Assembly: GCF_002778275.1 (NCBI RefSeq)
Contig: NZ_NESG01000004.1
Span: 1-64,000, forward strand
Length of the DNA stretch: 64,000 bases
DNA from: Limnohabitans sp. G3-2
GTDB taxonomy: Bacteria; Pseudomonadota; Gammaproteobacteria; Burkholderiales; Burkholderiaceae_C
Direction of reading: 5' to 3'
Shown one piece after another: positions 16,604 to 24,822 of the stretch; positions within the stretch are counted from its first letter, which is position 1, and each line of letters starts with the position of its first letter. The position numbers and the translations under genes were made by a program. The notes below the pieces were generated by a model that was given only the letters and a program-made list of their open reading frames with translations, was not told the origin of the DNA and made no database searches.

Positions 16604-18001
16604 TCAATGGATCAGCACAGCGCCTGAGGTCTTGTGGCTGGCCGTGTCCACCAGCACCAGCGCGCCCAAGATGCGCGACTGGGCAAAGGGCAGGGTGGCC
16701 AAGGGCTCTTGCAGGGCCAAGGTGACATGGCCAATGGCGTTGGGGGCCAGTTCGGTGGCGTCTTCTTCGGCCAAGGTGTTCACGTTCAGGCGGTGCACCA
16801 CGCGCTGCACCTTGACCTTGACCCAGCGGTGGCCGTGCAGCGCCCAATAAAGGCGCCCTGCGACCAGGGGTTCGTCGTCCATCCAGGCGATGGTGGTGCT
16901 CAGCTGACGCTGGCCTTCGGGGGCCCCTTCGCTGGCGAGCAGCCAATCGCCGCGCGAGACATCCACCTCGCGGTCCAGCACGATGCCCGCGCTGTGGCCC
17001 GCAGCCTTGCCCTGCGGCTGGCGGGTGGCCGACAGCACTTGCGACACCACCGCGGTCTGGCCGCTGGGGAAGACCTTGATCGTTTGCCCCGGCTCGATGC
17101 TGCCCGTGGCCACACGGCCCCAGAACACGCGGCGGCCCTGGGTGGTCACGCCAGAATCGTGGTGCTGCGCCGCCGGGCCGCCCCAAGGCGCAGCAGCGGC
17201 CCCCTCGGGGGGCAGCGCAGTACGCGAAGCGACCAGCGTGGGGGCGCCAGGCTTTTCCACCCACTGCACGGGGAAGCTGAAAGCCACGTCGGTTTCGGCA
17301 GGCGTCGCGGGCAGGTCTTCGAGGATGCTCAAAAGGCTGGGGCCGGTGTAGCCGCACCAGTCGGCTTGGTCCTCGTTTTCGGTGGTGACCACGTTCCAGC
17401 CCTTCAGAGCCGACACGGGCACCATGGCGGTGACGCGGATGCCGGCCTCTTTGGCGAACTTGTTCAAAGCGCCGGCGATGTTTTTGTAAGCTTGGGTGGC
17501 ATCGGCCACCGCGTCGAGTTTGTTGATGGCGAACACGATGGACGGCACGCGCAGCAGGTTGACCAGCAGGGAATGGCGGCGGGTTTGGGGCAGCAGTTGC
17601 AAATCGGGGTTGGCCCAGTCGAGCTTGATGGCGTCGACCAGCACCACAGCGGCGTCGGCGCTCGATGCGGCCGTGACCATGTTGCGGGTGTACTGCTCGT
17701 GGCCGGGCGCGTCACCGATGATGAATTTGCGCGCGGAGGTGGCGAAGTAGCGGTAGGCCACGTCGATGGTGATGCCTTGCTCGCGCTCGGCGCTCAAACC
17801 ATCGGTCAGCAGGGCCAAATCGGTTTCCCCCGAGCGCTGCACGCCCGCCAGTTGGTCTTGCAGCACGGCCTTGGTGTCCACCAGCAGGCGGCCAATCAGC
17901 GTGCTCTTGCCGTCGTCAACCGAGCCGCAGGTGATGAATCGCAAGGCGGTTTGGGTGTTGATTTCTGAAGACTTTGCAGAAAAGTGTGGGTGCTTGTGCA
18001 T
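16604..18001 (-). CDS. cysN: Sulfate adenylyltransferase GTPase subunit CysN with a repeat-derived insert
   Basis: CysN hydrolyses GTP to drive formation of APS (adenosine 5'-phosphosulfate) by CysD. The 465 residues contain GTPase motifs G-S-V-D-D-G-K-S-T (26-34), DAPGH (97-101) and NKLD (160-163), then elongation-factor-like beta-barrel domains. Residues about 253-289 form an insert rich in Ala, Pro and Gly that normal CysN sequences lack between the FPVQWVE strand and the RVFWGRVATG strand. It is encoded by a palindromic repeat (17175-17244). The ATG at 18001 is used; the frame runs further upstream only through REP repeats. No CysC (APS kinase) domain is fused, consistent with the APS reductase in this operon. 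Confidence 0.94.
   Translation of the reverse strand: MHKHPHFSAKSSEINTQTALRFITCGSVDDGKSTLIGRLLVDTKAVLQDQLAGVQRSGETDLALLTDGLSAEREQGITIDVAYRYFATSARKFIIGDAPGHEQYTRNMVTAASSADAAVVLVDAIKLDWANPDLQLLPQTRRHSLLVNLLRVPSIVFAINKLDAVADATQAYKNIAGALNKFAKEAGIRVTAMVPVSALKGWNVVTTENEDQADWCGYTGPSLLSILEDLPATPAETDVAFSFPVQWVEKPGAPTLVASRTALPPEGAAAAPWGGPAAQHHDSGVTTQGRRVFWGRVATGSIEPGQTIKVFPSGQTAVVSQVLSATRQPQGKAAGHSAGIVLDREVDVSRGDWLLASEGAPEGQRQLSTTIAWMDDEPLVAGRLYWALHGHRWVKVKVQRVVHRLNVNTLAEEDATELAPNAIGHVTLALQEPLATLPFAQSRILGALVLVDTASHKTSGAVLIH
17175..17244. repeat. 70-bp palindromic repeat element inserted in frame in cysN
   Basis: The element begins GGGCCGCCCCAAG, contains the palindrome CCCCCTCGGGGGG at its centre and ends CAGCGTGGGGG. 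A second copy with the same start, centre and end lies inside hrpA (31896-31964). It adds about 30 residues to CysN at a junction between beta-barrel domains and keeps the frame open. Confidence 0.8.
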
Positions 18002-18064
18002 GATTTTTGATAGGTTCGTTGATCTGTAGAAAAGCGCTTCGTGCGCCAATGGGACCGCCATCTC

Positions 18065-18217
18065 TGTGGGAGCGAGCCCCTGCTCGCGAATGAGACCGCC
18101 ATCCCTGTGGGAGCGAGCCCCTGCTCGCGAATGAGACCGCCATCTCTGTGGGAGCGAGCCCCTGCTCGCGAATGGGGGTGCGCCGTGAGCGCCCATTCGG
18201 CCGCAGGGGCGGCCTCC
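18065..18217. repeat. REP array: three tandem 41-bp units plus one inverted copy
   Basis: GCGAGC-stem REP copies start at 18065, 18106 and 18147, exactly 41 bp apart, with nearly identical spacers (ATGAGACCGCCATC). An inverted GGCCGC-stem copy lies at 18196-18217. The array fills the gap between cysD and cysN and could fold in mRNA or affect relative expression of the two subunits. Confidence 0.9.
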
Positions 18218-18242
18218 GGCAGGGGATGGCGCATCCCTGGGC

Positions 18243-19172
18243 TCAGAAATAGCCATCCTTCTTGCGTTTTTCCATGGAAGCCTCGGAGGTCTTGTCGTCC
18301 ATGCGGGTCGCGCCGCGCTCGCTCACATCGGCGGCCAAGGTCTCGATCACGATCTGCTCGGGCGTGGCCGCGGTGCTTTCCACCGGGCAAGTGCAGGTGA
18401 TGTCGCCCACGGTGCGGAAACGCACGTCACGCACCACGACCTGCTCGCCGTCTTTGGGCGGTGTCAGCGCGGTCACGGGTACCAAGAGGCCACGGCGGTC
18501 CACCACCTCGCGCTGGTGCGTGTAATAGATCGAGGGCAGGGCGATTTTTTCGCGGGCAATGTACTGCCACACGTCCAGCTCGGTCCAGTTGCTGATCGGG
18601 AACACGCGAAAGTGCTCGCCCGGCTGCAGCTTGTGGTTGAACAGGGTCCACAACTCAGGGCGCTGGGCCTTGGGCTGCCATTGGCCAAAGCTGTCGCGGT
18701 GGCTGAAGATGCGCTCCTTGGCGCGGGCTTTTTCTTCGTCACGGCGGGCGCCGCCAATCAGGGCGTCAAAGCGGAACTCTTCGATCGCTTCGAGCAGCGT
18801 GACCGACTGGTGCACATTGCGGCTCTCGCCCGGGTGGGCCAGGCGCACGGTGCCTTTTTTCATGGAGTCTTCGACGCTGCGCACGATCAGCTCGGCTCCA
18901 AGCTCCTTGGCGCGCAAGTCGCGGAAGTCGGTCACTTCGGGGAAGTTGTGCCCCGTGTCGATCATCAAGAGCGGGTAGGGGATGCGGCCTGCGCCAAAGG
19001 CTTTCTCGGCGCACTTGAGCATGACCAGCGAGTCCTTGCCGCCGGAAAACAGCAGGGTGGGGCGCTCGAAAGCGGCGGCGACTTCGCGCAAGATGAAGAT
19101 GGTTTCTTCTTCCAGCGCGTCCAGGTGGCTGTTGCTCAGCGTGTGCAACTCGGTGGGTGTCATGGCGGTCAT
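18243..19172 (-). CDS. cysD: Sulfate adenylyltransferase small subunit CysD
   Basis: CysD transfers AMP from ATP to sulfate to give APS, with CysN supplying energy. The 309 residues match the family length. The PP-loop LLFSGGKDSLVML is near residues 40-52. The conserved IDTGHNFPEV segment (about 71-80), GGARRDEEKARAKERIFSHRD (about 138-158; only its ends are quoted from view) and the C-terminal MEKRKKDGYF are all present. It follows cysH and precedes cysN on the minus strand. The start at 19172 (MTAMTPTEL) could also be the ATG three codons on. An unusual 241-bp gap holding REP repeats separates it from cysN. Confidence 0.97.
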   Translation of the reverse strand: MTAMTPTELHTLSNSHLDALEEETIFILREVAAAFERPTLLFSGGKDSLVMLKCAEKAFGAGRIPYPLLMIDTGHNFPEVTDFRDLRAKELGAELIVRSVEDSMKKGTVRLAHPGESRNVHQSVTLLEAIEEFRFDALIGGARRDEEKARAKERIFSHRDSFGQWQPKAQRPELWTLFNHKLQPGEHFRVFPISNWTELDVWQYIAREKIALPSIYYTHQREVVDRRGLLVPVTALTPPKDGEQVVVRDVRFRTVGDITCTCPVESTAATPEQIVIETLAADVSERGATRMDDKTSEASMEKRKKDGYF

Positions 19173-19240
19173 CGGCTTCTCTCTGTTTGTTGGGGGGGTG
19201 GGGGGCGTTCCTGCGGCCTAAGGTTTGGGGTGTTGACGCA

Positions 19241-19266
19241 TTCGCCCGCAGGGGCGGGCTCCCACA
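19241..19266. repeat. Single REP element with a third stem variant
   Basis: In the minus orientation the copy has the usual TGTGGGA head, CCCT loop and GAA tail, but its stem is GCCCGC/GCGGGC, differing from both common forms by paired changes. It lies between cysH and cysD. Confidence 0.8.
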
Positions 19267-19296
19267 AAATCATTTCTTGGGTGGCCTGTCAAAGAG

Positions 19297-20052
19297 TCAT
19301 TTCTTGACGTGCAGTCCGCACTCCTTGGCTGCCTCGTCTTCCCACCACCAGCGCCCAGCTCGGAACTCTTCGCCCAGGCTGATGGCGCGGGTGCAGGGCG
19401 CGCAGCCGATGCTCGGGAAGAACTGGTCGTGCAGCGGGTTGTAGTCCACCTGGTTGGTGGCGATGTAGTGCCACACATCGCCCCAGGTCCAGCGGGCCAA
19501 GGGGTTGAATTTGTAAAGCGACTTGGTGGCTACTTCGCTCTCGTCGAGCAAAGGCACCTCGGCGCGGGCCGCAGATTGCTCTTGGCGCAGACCTGTGATC
19601 CAGGCCTTCTGGCCCTGGAGTGCACGGGCCAGTGGCGCCATCTTGCGCACACCGCAGCAGGCTTTGCGCAGCGCGATCGACTGGTACATCGCATCCTGGC
19701 CTTGGTCGCGCACGAACTGGATCACGGCCTCCTGCACCGGGCGGTACACCACGATGGGCGCACGCGAATGCGCCTGCGTGCGCTCCAGCAGGGCCAGGGT
19801 TTCGGTGTGCAGCGCGCCGGTCTCCAGCACAAAAACCGGAATGTCCAGTGCCAAGCTGTTGATGAGGTGGGTGATCACCACATCCTCGGCGCCCAGGCTG
19901 GAGGCCTGGGTCACGGGGGCGAATTCGGCCGCAGCGCGGCGCAGCAGCGCCTGGGTCTCGGCCAGCTTGGCGGCAAAGTCAGGGCTGGCTTGGGCGTTCA
20001 GCTCGGTGGCTTTGGCCGGGGCGCTGCGAGAGGAAATCAAGGTCGAGGTCAT
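19297..20052 (-). CDS. cysH: APS reductase CysH (iron-sulfur type)
   Basis: The 251-residue enzyme reduces adenosine 5'-phosphosulfate to sulfite using thioredoxin. The paired cysteines ACCGVRK (about 133-139) and IGCAPCTR (about 216-223) are the four ligands of the [4Fe-4S] cluster that mark APS-specific enzymes rather than PAPS reductases. The catalytic cysteine is in the C-terminal ECGLHVKK. The ATG at 20052 is chosen; further upstream the frame only crosses REP repeats. An APS reductase fits the absence of an APS kinase domain in CysN. Confidence 0.95.
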   Translation of the reverse strand: MTSTLISSRSAPAKATELNAQASPDFAAKLAETQALLRRAAAEFAPVTQASSLGAEDVVITHLINSLALDIPVFVLETGALHTETLALLERTQAHSRAPIVVYRPVQEAVIQFVRDQGQDAMYQSIALRKACCGVRKMAPLARALQGQKAWITGLRQEQSAARAEVPLLDESEVATKSLYKFNPLARWTWGDVWHYIATNQVDYNPLHDQFFPSIGCAPCTRAISLGEEFRAGRWWWEDEAAKECGLHVKK

Positions 20053-20137
20053 GATCTTGTGCTTTGCGGTTCTTGGCTCAATGGCTTTGTGGGAGGCCGC
20101 CTCTGAGGCCAAGTGCTTGGAATGGCTTCGGCTGGCG

Positions 20138-20283
20138 TTCGCGAGCAGGGGCTCGCTCCCACAGGGTGCGACAGGTATTCGCGAGCAGGGGCTCGCTCCC
20201 ACAGGGTGTGACAGGTATTCGCGAGCAGGGGCTCGCTCCCACAGGGTGCGACAGGTATTCGCGAGCAGAGGCTTGCTCCCACA
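20138..20283. repeat. REP array: four tandem 40-bp units
   Basis: Four inverted GCGAGC-stem copies start at 20138, 20178, 20218 and 20258, exactly 40 bp apart, with the same spacer (GGGTGCGACAGGTA). The last copy has diverged in its stem (GAGGCTTG). The array lies between the DUF934 gene and cysH inside the operon. Confidence 0.9.
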
Positions 20284-20307
20284 AAGAGGCGGCTCTTGAC
20301 GGCTTGT

Positions 20308-20685
20308 TCACGCGACCTCGGCAAAGTGAGGTTGTGTACCCACGGCCGAGCCTTGGTAGAACCCGGCGTAGCGGTCCAGCTGGCGCTGGGCAGCGCTGGC
20401 ATCCACACCGTCTTTGAGCACGGCGACGTCAAAGCCGGTGCGTTGCATTGGCACCAACTGGTCGATCAGCACGTCGCCCGTGGCGCGCAGCTCGCCTGCA
20501 AAGCGCAGGCGGCGGCGCAGCAAAAAGGCTTGGCTGTAAGCGCGGCCATCGGTGAAGGCCGGGAACTGCAGGTCGATGCGGGTGACGCCCTTCAGGTCGA
20601 GCGTGCGCGGGTCCACGTCATTGGCCAGCGTGAGGACGGCTGGCGAGGCCAGGGCTTGGTGTTCTTGTGCGGTGATGATTTTCAT
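20308..20685 (-). CDS. DUF934 family protein of the sulfite reductase locus
   Basis: This 125-residue protein belongs to the DUF934 family, recognised from the central DLQFPAFTDGRAYSQAFLLR and the following RATGDVLIDQL. The family almost always sits directly after the sulfite/nitrite reductase gene in proteobacteria, and a role in reductase assembly or electron delivery is presumed but not established. Here it lies 104 bp after cysI and before cysH in the same orientation. It has no signal peptide or cofactor motif. Confidence 0.9.
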   Translation of the reverse strand: MKIITAQEHQALASPAVLTLANDVDPRTLDLKGVTRIDLQFPAFTDGRAYSQAFLLRRRLRFAGELRATGDVLIDQLVPMQRTGFDVAVLKDGVDASAAQRQLDRYAGFYQGSAVGTQPHFAEVA

Positions 20686-20708
20686 GGCGTGCTGCTGTGT
20701 GGTGTTCT

Positions 20709-20783
20709 GTGGGAGGCTGCCCCTGCGGCCGAATGCCTGTTCTGGCCGGGGCGAACATTCGCGATCCGGGGCTCGCGCCTACA
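20709..20783. repeat. Pair of diverged REP elements between cysI and DUF934
   Basis: A GGCCGC-type copy (20709-20734) carries one stem change, giving a G-T wobble pair. A diverged inverted GCGAGC-type copy lies at 20758-20783. The two face each other in the usual head-out pairing. Confidence 0.75.
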
Positions 20784-20789
20784 AATTCT

Positions 20790-22598
20790 TCAGGCTGCGG
20801 CTTCCTCGACGGGATGACGCGCGGCATGGGCAGCGGCCTTGAACGGGTCTTGGCCCACACGGCGCAGCGTCTCGATGAAGGCCTCTTGTTGGCCATGGCC
20901 CGTGCTCAAGCGCAGCTGTTTGTAGGTGTCCAAAATGGCTTCGATCACGTCAGGCACTTCAAACGCAGAGAAGGACGGGCCAACCACTTTGCCGGGCGTG
21001 GCCGCGCCGGACAGGTCCTTGCCATCCGAGCCCCCCAGCGTGACCTGGTACCACTCCTTGCCGTCTTTGTCGACCCCCAGAATGCCGATGTGGCCCGAGT
21101 GGTGGTGACCGCAGGAGTTGATGCAGCCGCTGATGTGGAAGTCGATGTGGCCCAGGTCTTCCAGCTCGTCCAAGTCCTGGTAGCGCTCGGTGATGGCGCT
21201 GGCTGTGGGGATGGAGCGGGCATTGGCCAGCGCGCAGTAGTCGCCGCCGGGGCAGGCGATCATGTCGGTCAAGAGGCCGATGTTGGGCTGGGCCACGCCC
21301 AGCGCTTGGGCTTCGAGCCAGAGCGCGTGCAGCTGGTCCAGGCGCACCCAAGGCAGCAGCAGGTTTTGGGTGTGCGAGACACGGGCTTCGCCTGCGGAAT
21401 ACTTCTCGACCAGGGCGGCGGCAGCCTCGAGTTGCTCGGCGGTGGCATCCCCCGGGGCGTAACCCGGGCGCTTGAAGGACAGCGACACGGCGCGCAGCTG
21501 CGGGTTGCGGTGTGGGCGCACGTTGCGCGAGAGCCAGCGGGCGAAGGCGGGCGTCTTGGCCGCTTCGATGCTGACCGCCGCTTCGGCCTGTGCCAGCCAC
21601 GCGGTGGTGTTCTCGGGCAAGTTCAGCGCGGGGTCGGCAAAACCGGCTTTCACCCGGTCGAGTTCGGCCTGCGACAGGGTGTGCGGCGCGCCATCGCGCT
21701 CCAAAATTTCACGGAACTCGGTCTCGACTTCGTCAAAGTAGCGCTGGCCTTCGGCCTTGACCAAAATCTTGATGCGGGCTTTGTATTTGTTGTCGCGGCG
21801 GCCCCAGCGGTTGTAGACGCGCACCACGGCTTCGAGGTAGTTCATGATGTCCTGCCAAGGCAGGAACTCGCGGATCACCACGCCGTTGACCGGGGTGCGG
21901 CCCATGCCGCCACCCACCAGCACCTTGAAGCCGACTTCACCAGCGGCGTTTTTCAACACTTGCAGGCCCACGTCGTGCCAGCCGATGGCGGCGCGGTCCT
22001 CAAGGGCACCTGTGATGGCGATCTTGAACTTGCGCGGCAGGTGCGCAAACTCGGGGTGCAGCGTGCTCCACTGGCGGATCAGCTCGGCATACGGCCGGGG
22101 ATCGACCACTTCGTCCACCGCCACGCCCGCCAGCTCGTCGGTGGTGGTGTTGCGGATGCAGTTGCCACTGGTCTGGATGCCGTGCATGTTCACGGTGGCC
22201 AGCAACTCCATCACGTCGGCCGACTTGTCCAGCGGGATCCAGTTGAACTGCACGTTCTGGCGCGTGGTGAAGTGGCCATAGTTGGTGGTCAGCTTGGGGG
22301 CCAGGCCGGCGATCTTGTCTTGGGTGGCTTGGGCTTCGGCCAACAAGGCGGCGTCGGGCGTGTCGTAGTCGCGGGCGATTGTTGCCAGCACCTTGATCTG
22401 GGCGGCGTTGATCTCGCCATAAGGCACCGCCACGCGCAGCATGGGGGCGTAGCGCTGCACATACCAGCCGTTTTGCAGGCGCAGGGGGCGGAATTGGTCT
22501 TCGCTCAATTGCCCCGTCTGCCAACGACCCAGCTGGTCGCGGAACTCTGCAGCGCGGGCGCGCACAAAGGCTTTGTCGAATTCGGTGTACTGGTACAT
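20790..22598 (-). CDS. cysI: Siroheme nitrite/sulfite reductase (assimilatory sulfite reductase)
   Basis: This 602-residue enzyme performs the six-electron reduction of sulfite to sulfide. Two ferredoxin-like half-domains alternate with siroheme/[4Fe-4S] domains. The first siroheme-contact region is TTNYGHFTTRQNVQFN (about 103-118). The cluster ligands are CPGGDYC (about 450-456) and CINSCG (about 490-495). The context (cysH, cysD, cysN, tauE) indicates sulfite as substrate. No cysJ flavoprotein is present, so electrons probably come from ferredoxin. The gene starts 19 nt after tauE, so the two are likely co-transcribed. Confidence 0.94.
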   Translation of the reverse strand: MYQYTEFDKAFVRARAAEFRDQLGRWQTGQLSEDQFRPLRLQNGWYVQRYAPMLRVAVPYGEINAAQIKVLATIARDYDTPDAALLAEAQATQDKIAGLAPKLTTNYGHFTTRQNVQFNWIPLDKSADVMELLATVNMHGIQTSGNCIRNTTTDELAGVAVDEVVDPRPYAELIRQWSTLHPEFAHLPRKFKIAITGALEDRAAIGWHDVGLQVLKNAAGEVGFKVLVGGGMGRTPVNGVVIREFLPWQDIMNYLEAVVRVYNRWGRRDNKYKARIKILVKAEGQRYFDEVETEFREILERDGAPHTLSQAELDRVKAGFADPALNLPENTTAWLAQAEAAVSIEAAKTPAFARWLSRNVRPHRNPQLRAVSLSFKRPGYAPGDATAEQLEAAAALVEKYSAGEARVSHTQNLLLPWVRLDQLHALWLEAQALGVAQPNIGLLTDMIACPGGDYCALANARSIPTASAITERYQDLDELEDLGHIDFHISGCINSCGHHHSGHIGILGVDKDGKEWYQVTLGGSDGKDLSGAATPGKVVGPSFSAFEVPDVIEAILDTYKQLRLSTGHGQQEAFIETLRRVGQDPFKAAAHAARHPVEEAAA

Positions 22599-22617
22599 GG
22601 TGATGGCGAGAGAAAAA

Positions 22618-23409
22618 TCAGATCAGAACGAGTTTGGTGCCGGCCCATGCCAGCAGCAAGGACAGCAAGGAGCGGATCACGCGGTCGGGCGTGTGGTGTG
22701 TCAGGCGCGAGCCCAGCCAGATGCCGGGGATCGACCCGGCCAGCAGCTTGGCCAGCAAAGGCCAGTCCACCGAACCGAGCGACGCATGGCCCAAACCTGC
22801 CACCAAGGTCAGTGGCACGGCATAGGCGATGTCGGCCGCCACGATGCGCGGCAGGGGCAAAAGCGGGTAGAGCAAAAGCAGTACGGTCACGCCAATGGCC
22901 CCCGCCCCGACGGAGGTGAGCGTGACCAAAGCACCGATCAGCGCACCCAACAGCACCGGTAGGCTCCAGTGGTGAGGGGTGCTGGCACGGACTTCGTCGG
23001 CGGCGTCCAGTTGGCGGGGGAGTTGTTGGCCCCGCACGGCTTTGAAGAGCATGGCGGCAGCGGTGAGCAGCAGCGCCACGCCCAGCGTGGTCGTCATCAG
23101 CGACTGAACTTGGGGGGAGGCTGGGCCCACCCAGTGCAAAAAGCCCAAAGTCACCAGACACGCCGGGATGCTGCCCGCGCTGAGCAAACCCACCACGCGC
23201 CAAGGCACGATGCGCTGGCGTGCAAAGCTGATGGTGCCGCCCAGCTTGGTGAAGGCCGCAAAAAGCAGGTCGGTGCCCACCGCCATGTACGGCTTCACGC
23301 CAAAGAAAAAAATCAACAACGGGGTCATCAGCGAACCGCCACCCACCCCCGTCAGGCCCACGATGGTGCCCACAAAGAAACCTGCAAAGACATAAGCCAA
23401 ATCAACCAT
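22618..23409 (-). CDS. TauE/SafE family membrane permease (probable sulfite or sulfate transport)
   Basis: The 263 residues form about eight hydrophobic helices in two repeats. The family signature is seen in FAGFFVGTIVGLTGVGGGSLMTPLL at the N-terminus (key residues GxxVGxTGVGGG) and in the second half as LTSVGAGAIGV. TauE/SafE proteins export sulfite/sulfoacetate or move other small anions. As first gene of the cys operon it could export excess sulfite or take up a sulfur anion. The promoter should lie in the 187-bp divergent region shared with the binding-protein gene at 23597. Confidence 0.9.
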   Translation of the reverse strand: MVDLAYVFAGFFVGTIVGLTGVGGGSLMTPLLIFFFGVKPYMAVGTDLLFAAFTKLGGTISFARQRIVPWRVVGLLSAGSIPACLVTLGFLHWVGPASPQVQSLMTTTLGVALLLTAAAMLFKAVRGQQLPRQLDAADEVRASTPHHWSLPVLLGALIGALVTLTSVGAGAIGVTVLLLLYPLLPLPRIVAADIAYAVPLTLVAGLGHASLGSVDWPLLAKLLAGSIPGIWLGSRLTHHTPDRVIRSLLSLLLAWAGTKLVLI

Positions 23410-23596
23410 GGCGGCGACTTTAAGGTGGTCTTATGCAAAAACAAACGATTTTTAAGTTGGTTATATATTCCCATTGCTTATAAGCTGGATGGGTTTTGTC
23501 GAATTTCAATGATCAGTTGGAGTTTGGCCTTTTCTGAGACAAGCTGAAAGTCGGCTGTTAAAGTCGCTTTTTTAGTATTTACCCTAGGACGCCCCG

Positions 23597-24796
23597 ATGA
23601 ACCGCCTGATTGCCACCGGCCTTTTGAGCGCAGCCGCTGCCAGCTCCGTGCTGGCCCAGACCCCCATCAAGATCGGTGAGATCAACAGCTATTCCGCCAT
23701 TCCCCAATTCACCCAGCCCTACAAACAAGGTTGGCAGCTGGCGGTGGAGGAAATCAATGCCCAAGGCGGCTTGCTCGGGCGCAAGGTCGAAGTCATCGCC
23801 CGCGACGACGCCGGCAAGCCCGATGAAGCGCTGCGCCACGCCATTGAGCTGACGTCCAAAGAAAAGGTGGACGTTTTGGCGGGCGGCTTTTTATCGAACA
23901 TTGGCTTGGCGCTGGCCGACCATGCCCAGAAAAACAAGCGCCTGTTTGTGGCCAGCGAGCCTTTGACCGATGCCATCGTGTGGGAGAAAGGCAACCGCTA
24001 CACCTTCCGCCTGCGCCCCAGCACGTACATGCAAGCGGCCATGCTGGTGGAAGAAGCGGCCAAGTTGCCCGCCAAGCGCTGGGCCACGATTGCGCCCAAC
24101 TACGAATATGGCCAAAGCGCGGTGGCCAGCTTCAAAGAGTTGCTCAAGGCCAAGCGCCCCGATGTGGAGTTTGTGAGCGAGCAGTGGCCCGCCCAGGGCA
24201 AGATCGACGCGGGCAGCACACTGACCGCCACCATGGCCAGCAAGCCAGACGCCATCTTCAACGTGACCTTTGGTGCCGACTTGGCCAAGCTGGTGCGCGA
24301 AGGCAACCAGCGCAACGTCTTCCCCAAGACGCCCGTGGTGTCCCTGCTGTCGGGCGAGCCTGAATACTTGGAAGTGCTGAAGGACGAAACGCCCAAGGGC
24401 TGGATCGTGACTGGCTACCCCTGGGACCAGCTCGACAACAAAGAGCACGCCAGCTTCGCCGCCAACTATTACAAGAAGTTCAACGAGAACCCCAAGGTCG
24501 GCTCGGTCGTGGGCTACGCCACCATGCAGTCGATCTTTGCGGGCATCAAAAAGGCCAATTCGGTCGACAACGAAAAATTGGTCATCGCCATGCGTGGCCT
24601 CAAATTCAGCACCCCCTTTGGCCCCGCCGAGTACCGCGCCATTGACCAGCAGTCCACCATGGGCGCTTATGTGGGCAAGCTCGACCAAAGGGGTGGCAAG
24701 GGCACGATGGTGCAGTGGCGCTATGCCGATGGCAAAAATTATTTGCCCACCGATGCGTATGTGAAAGCCCGCCGCCCGGCTGAGGCGATGAAGTAA
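23597..24796 (+). CDS. Periplasmic substrate-binding protein of a branched-chain amino acid-type ABC transporter
   Basis: The 399 residues form a LivK-type periplasmic binding fold. A signal peptide ends near VLA-Q (about residue 21). The mature start TPIKIGEINSYSAIPQFTQPY and the Rossmann segments LLGRKVEVIARDDAGKPDEA and VDVLAGGFLSNIG are typical. The ligand is unknown; the family binds amino acids, amides, urea or aromatic acids. No permease or ATPase genes are adjacent, so it is an orphan component within the window. It is divergent from tauE. Confidence 0.9.
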   Translation: MNRLIATGLLSAAAASSVLAQTPIKIGEINSYSAIPQFTQPYKQGWQLAVEEINAQGGLLGRKVEVIARDDAGKPDEALRHAIELTSKEKVDVLAGGFLSNIGLALADHAQKNKRLFVASEPLTDAIVWEKGNRYTFRLRPSTYMQAAMLVEEAAKLPAKRWATIAPNYEYGQSAVASFKELLKAKRPDVEFVSEQWPAQGKIDAGSTLTATMASKPDAIFNVTFGADLAKLVREGNQRNVFPKTPVVSLLSGEPEYLEVLKDETPKGWIVTGYPWDQLDNKEHASFAANYYKKFNENPKVGSVVGYATMQSIFAGIKKANSVDNEKLVIAMRGLKFSTPFGPAEYRAIDQQSTMGAYVGKLDQRGGKGTMVQWRYADGKNYLPTDAYVKARRPAEAMK

Positions 24797-24822
24797 AACG
24801 CCAGGGTTGGGGCCCGCCCCAC

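Noticed and set aside
16634..17968. 444-codon plus-strand frame over cysN
   Set aside because: Antisense shadow; Gly/His/Gln-rich translation without domains.
18065..20283. Regularly spaced palindromic repeats that could be taken for CRISPR arrays
   Set aside because: The spacers are identical within each array, spacing is 40-41 bp with 26-bp palindromes, no cas genes are near, and the same repeat is scattered singly across the window.
20697..22919. 740-codon plus-strand frame over cysI
   Set aside because: Antisense shadow of the siroheme reductase; no recognisable domain.
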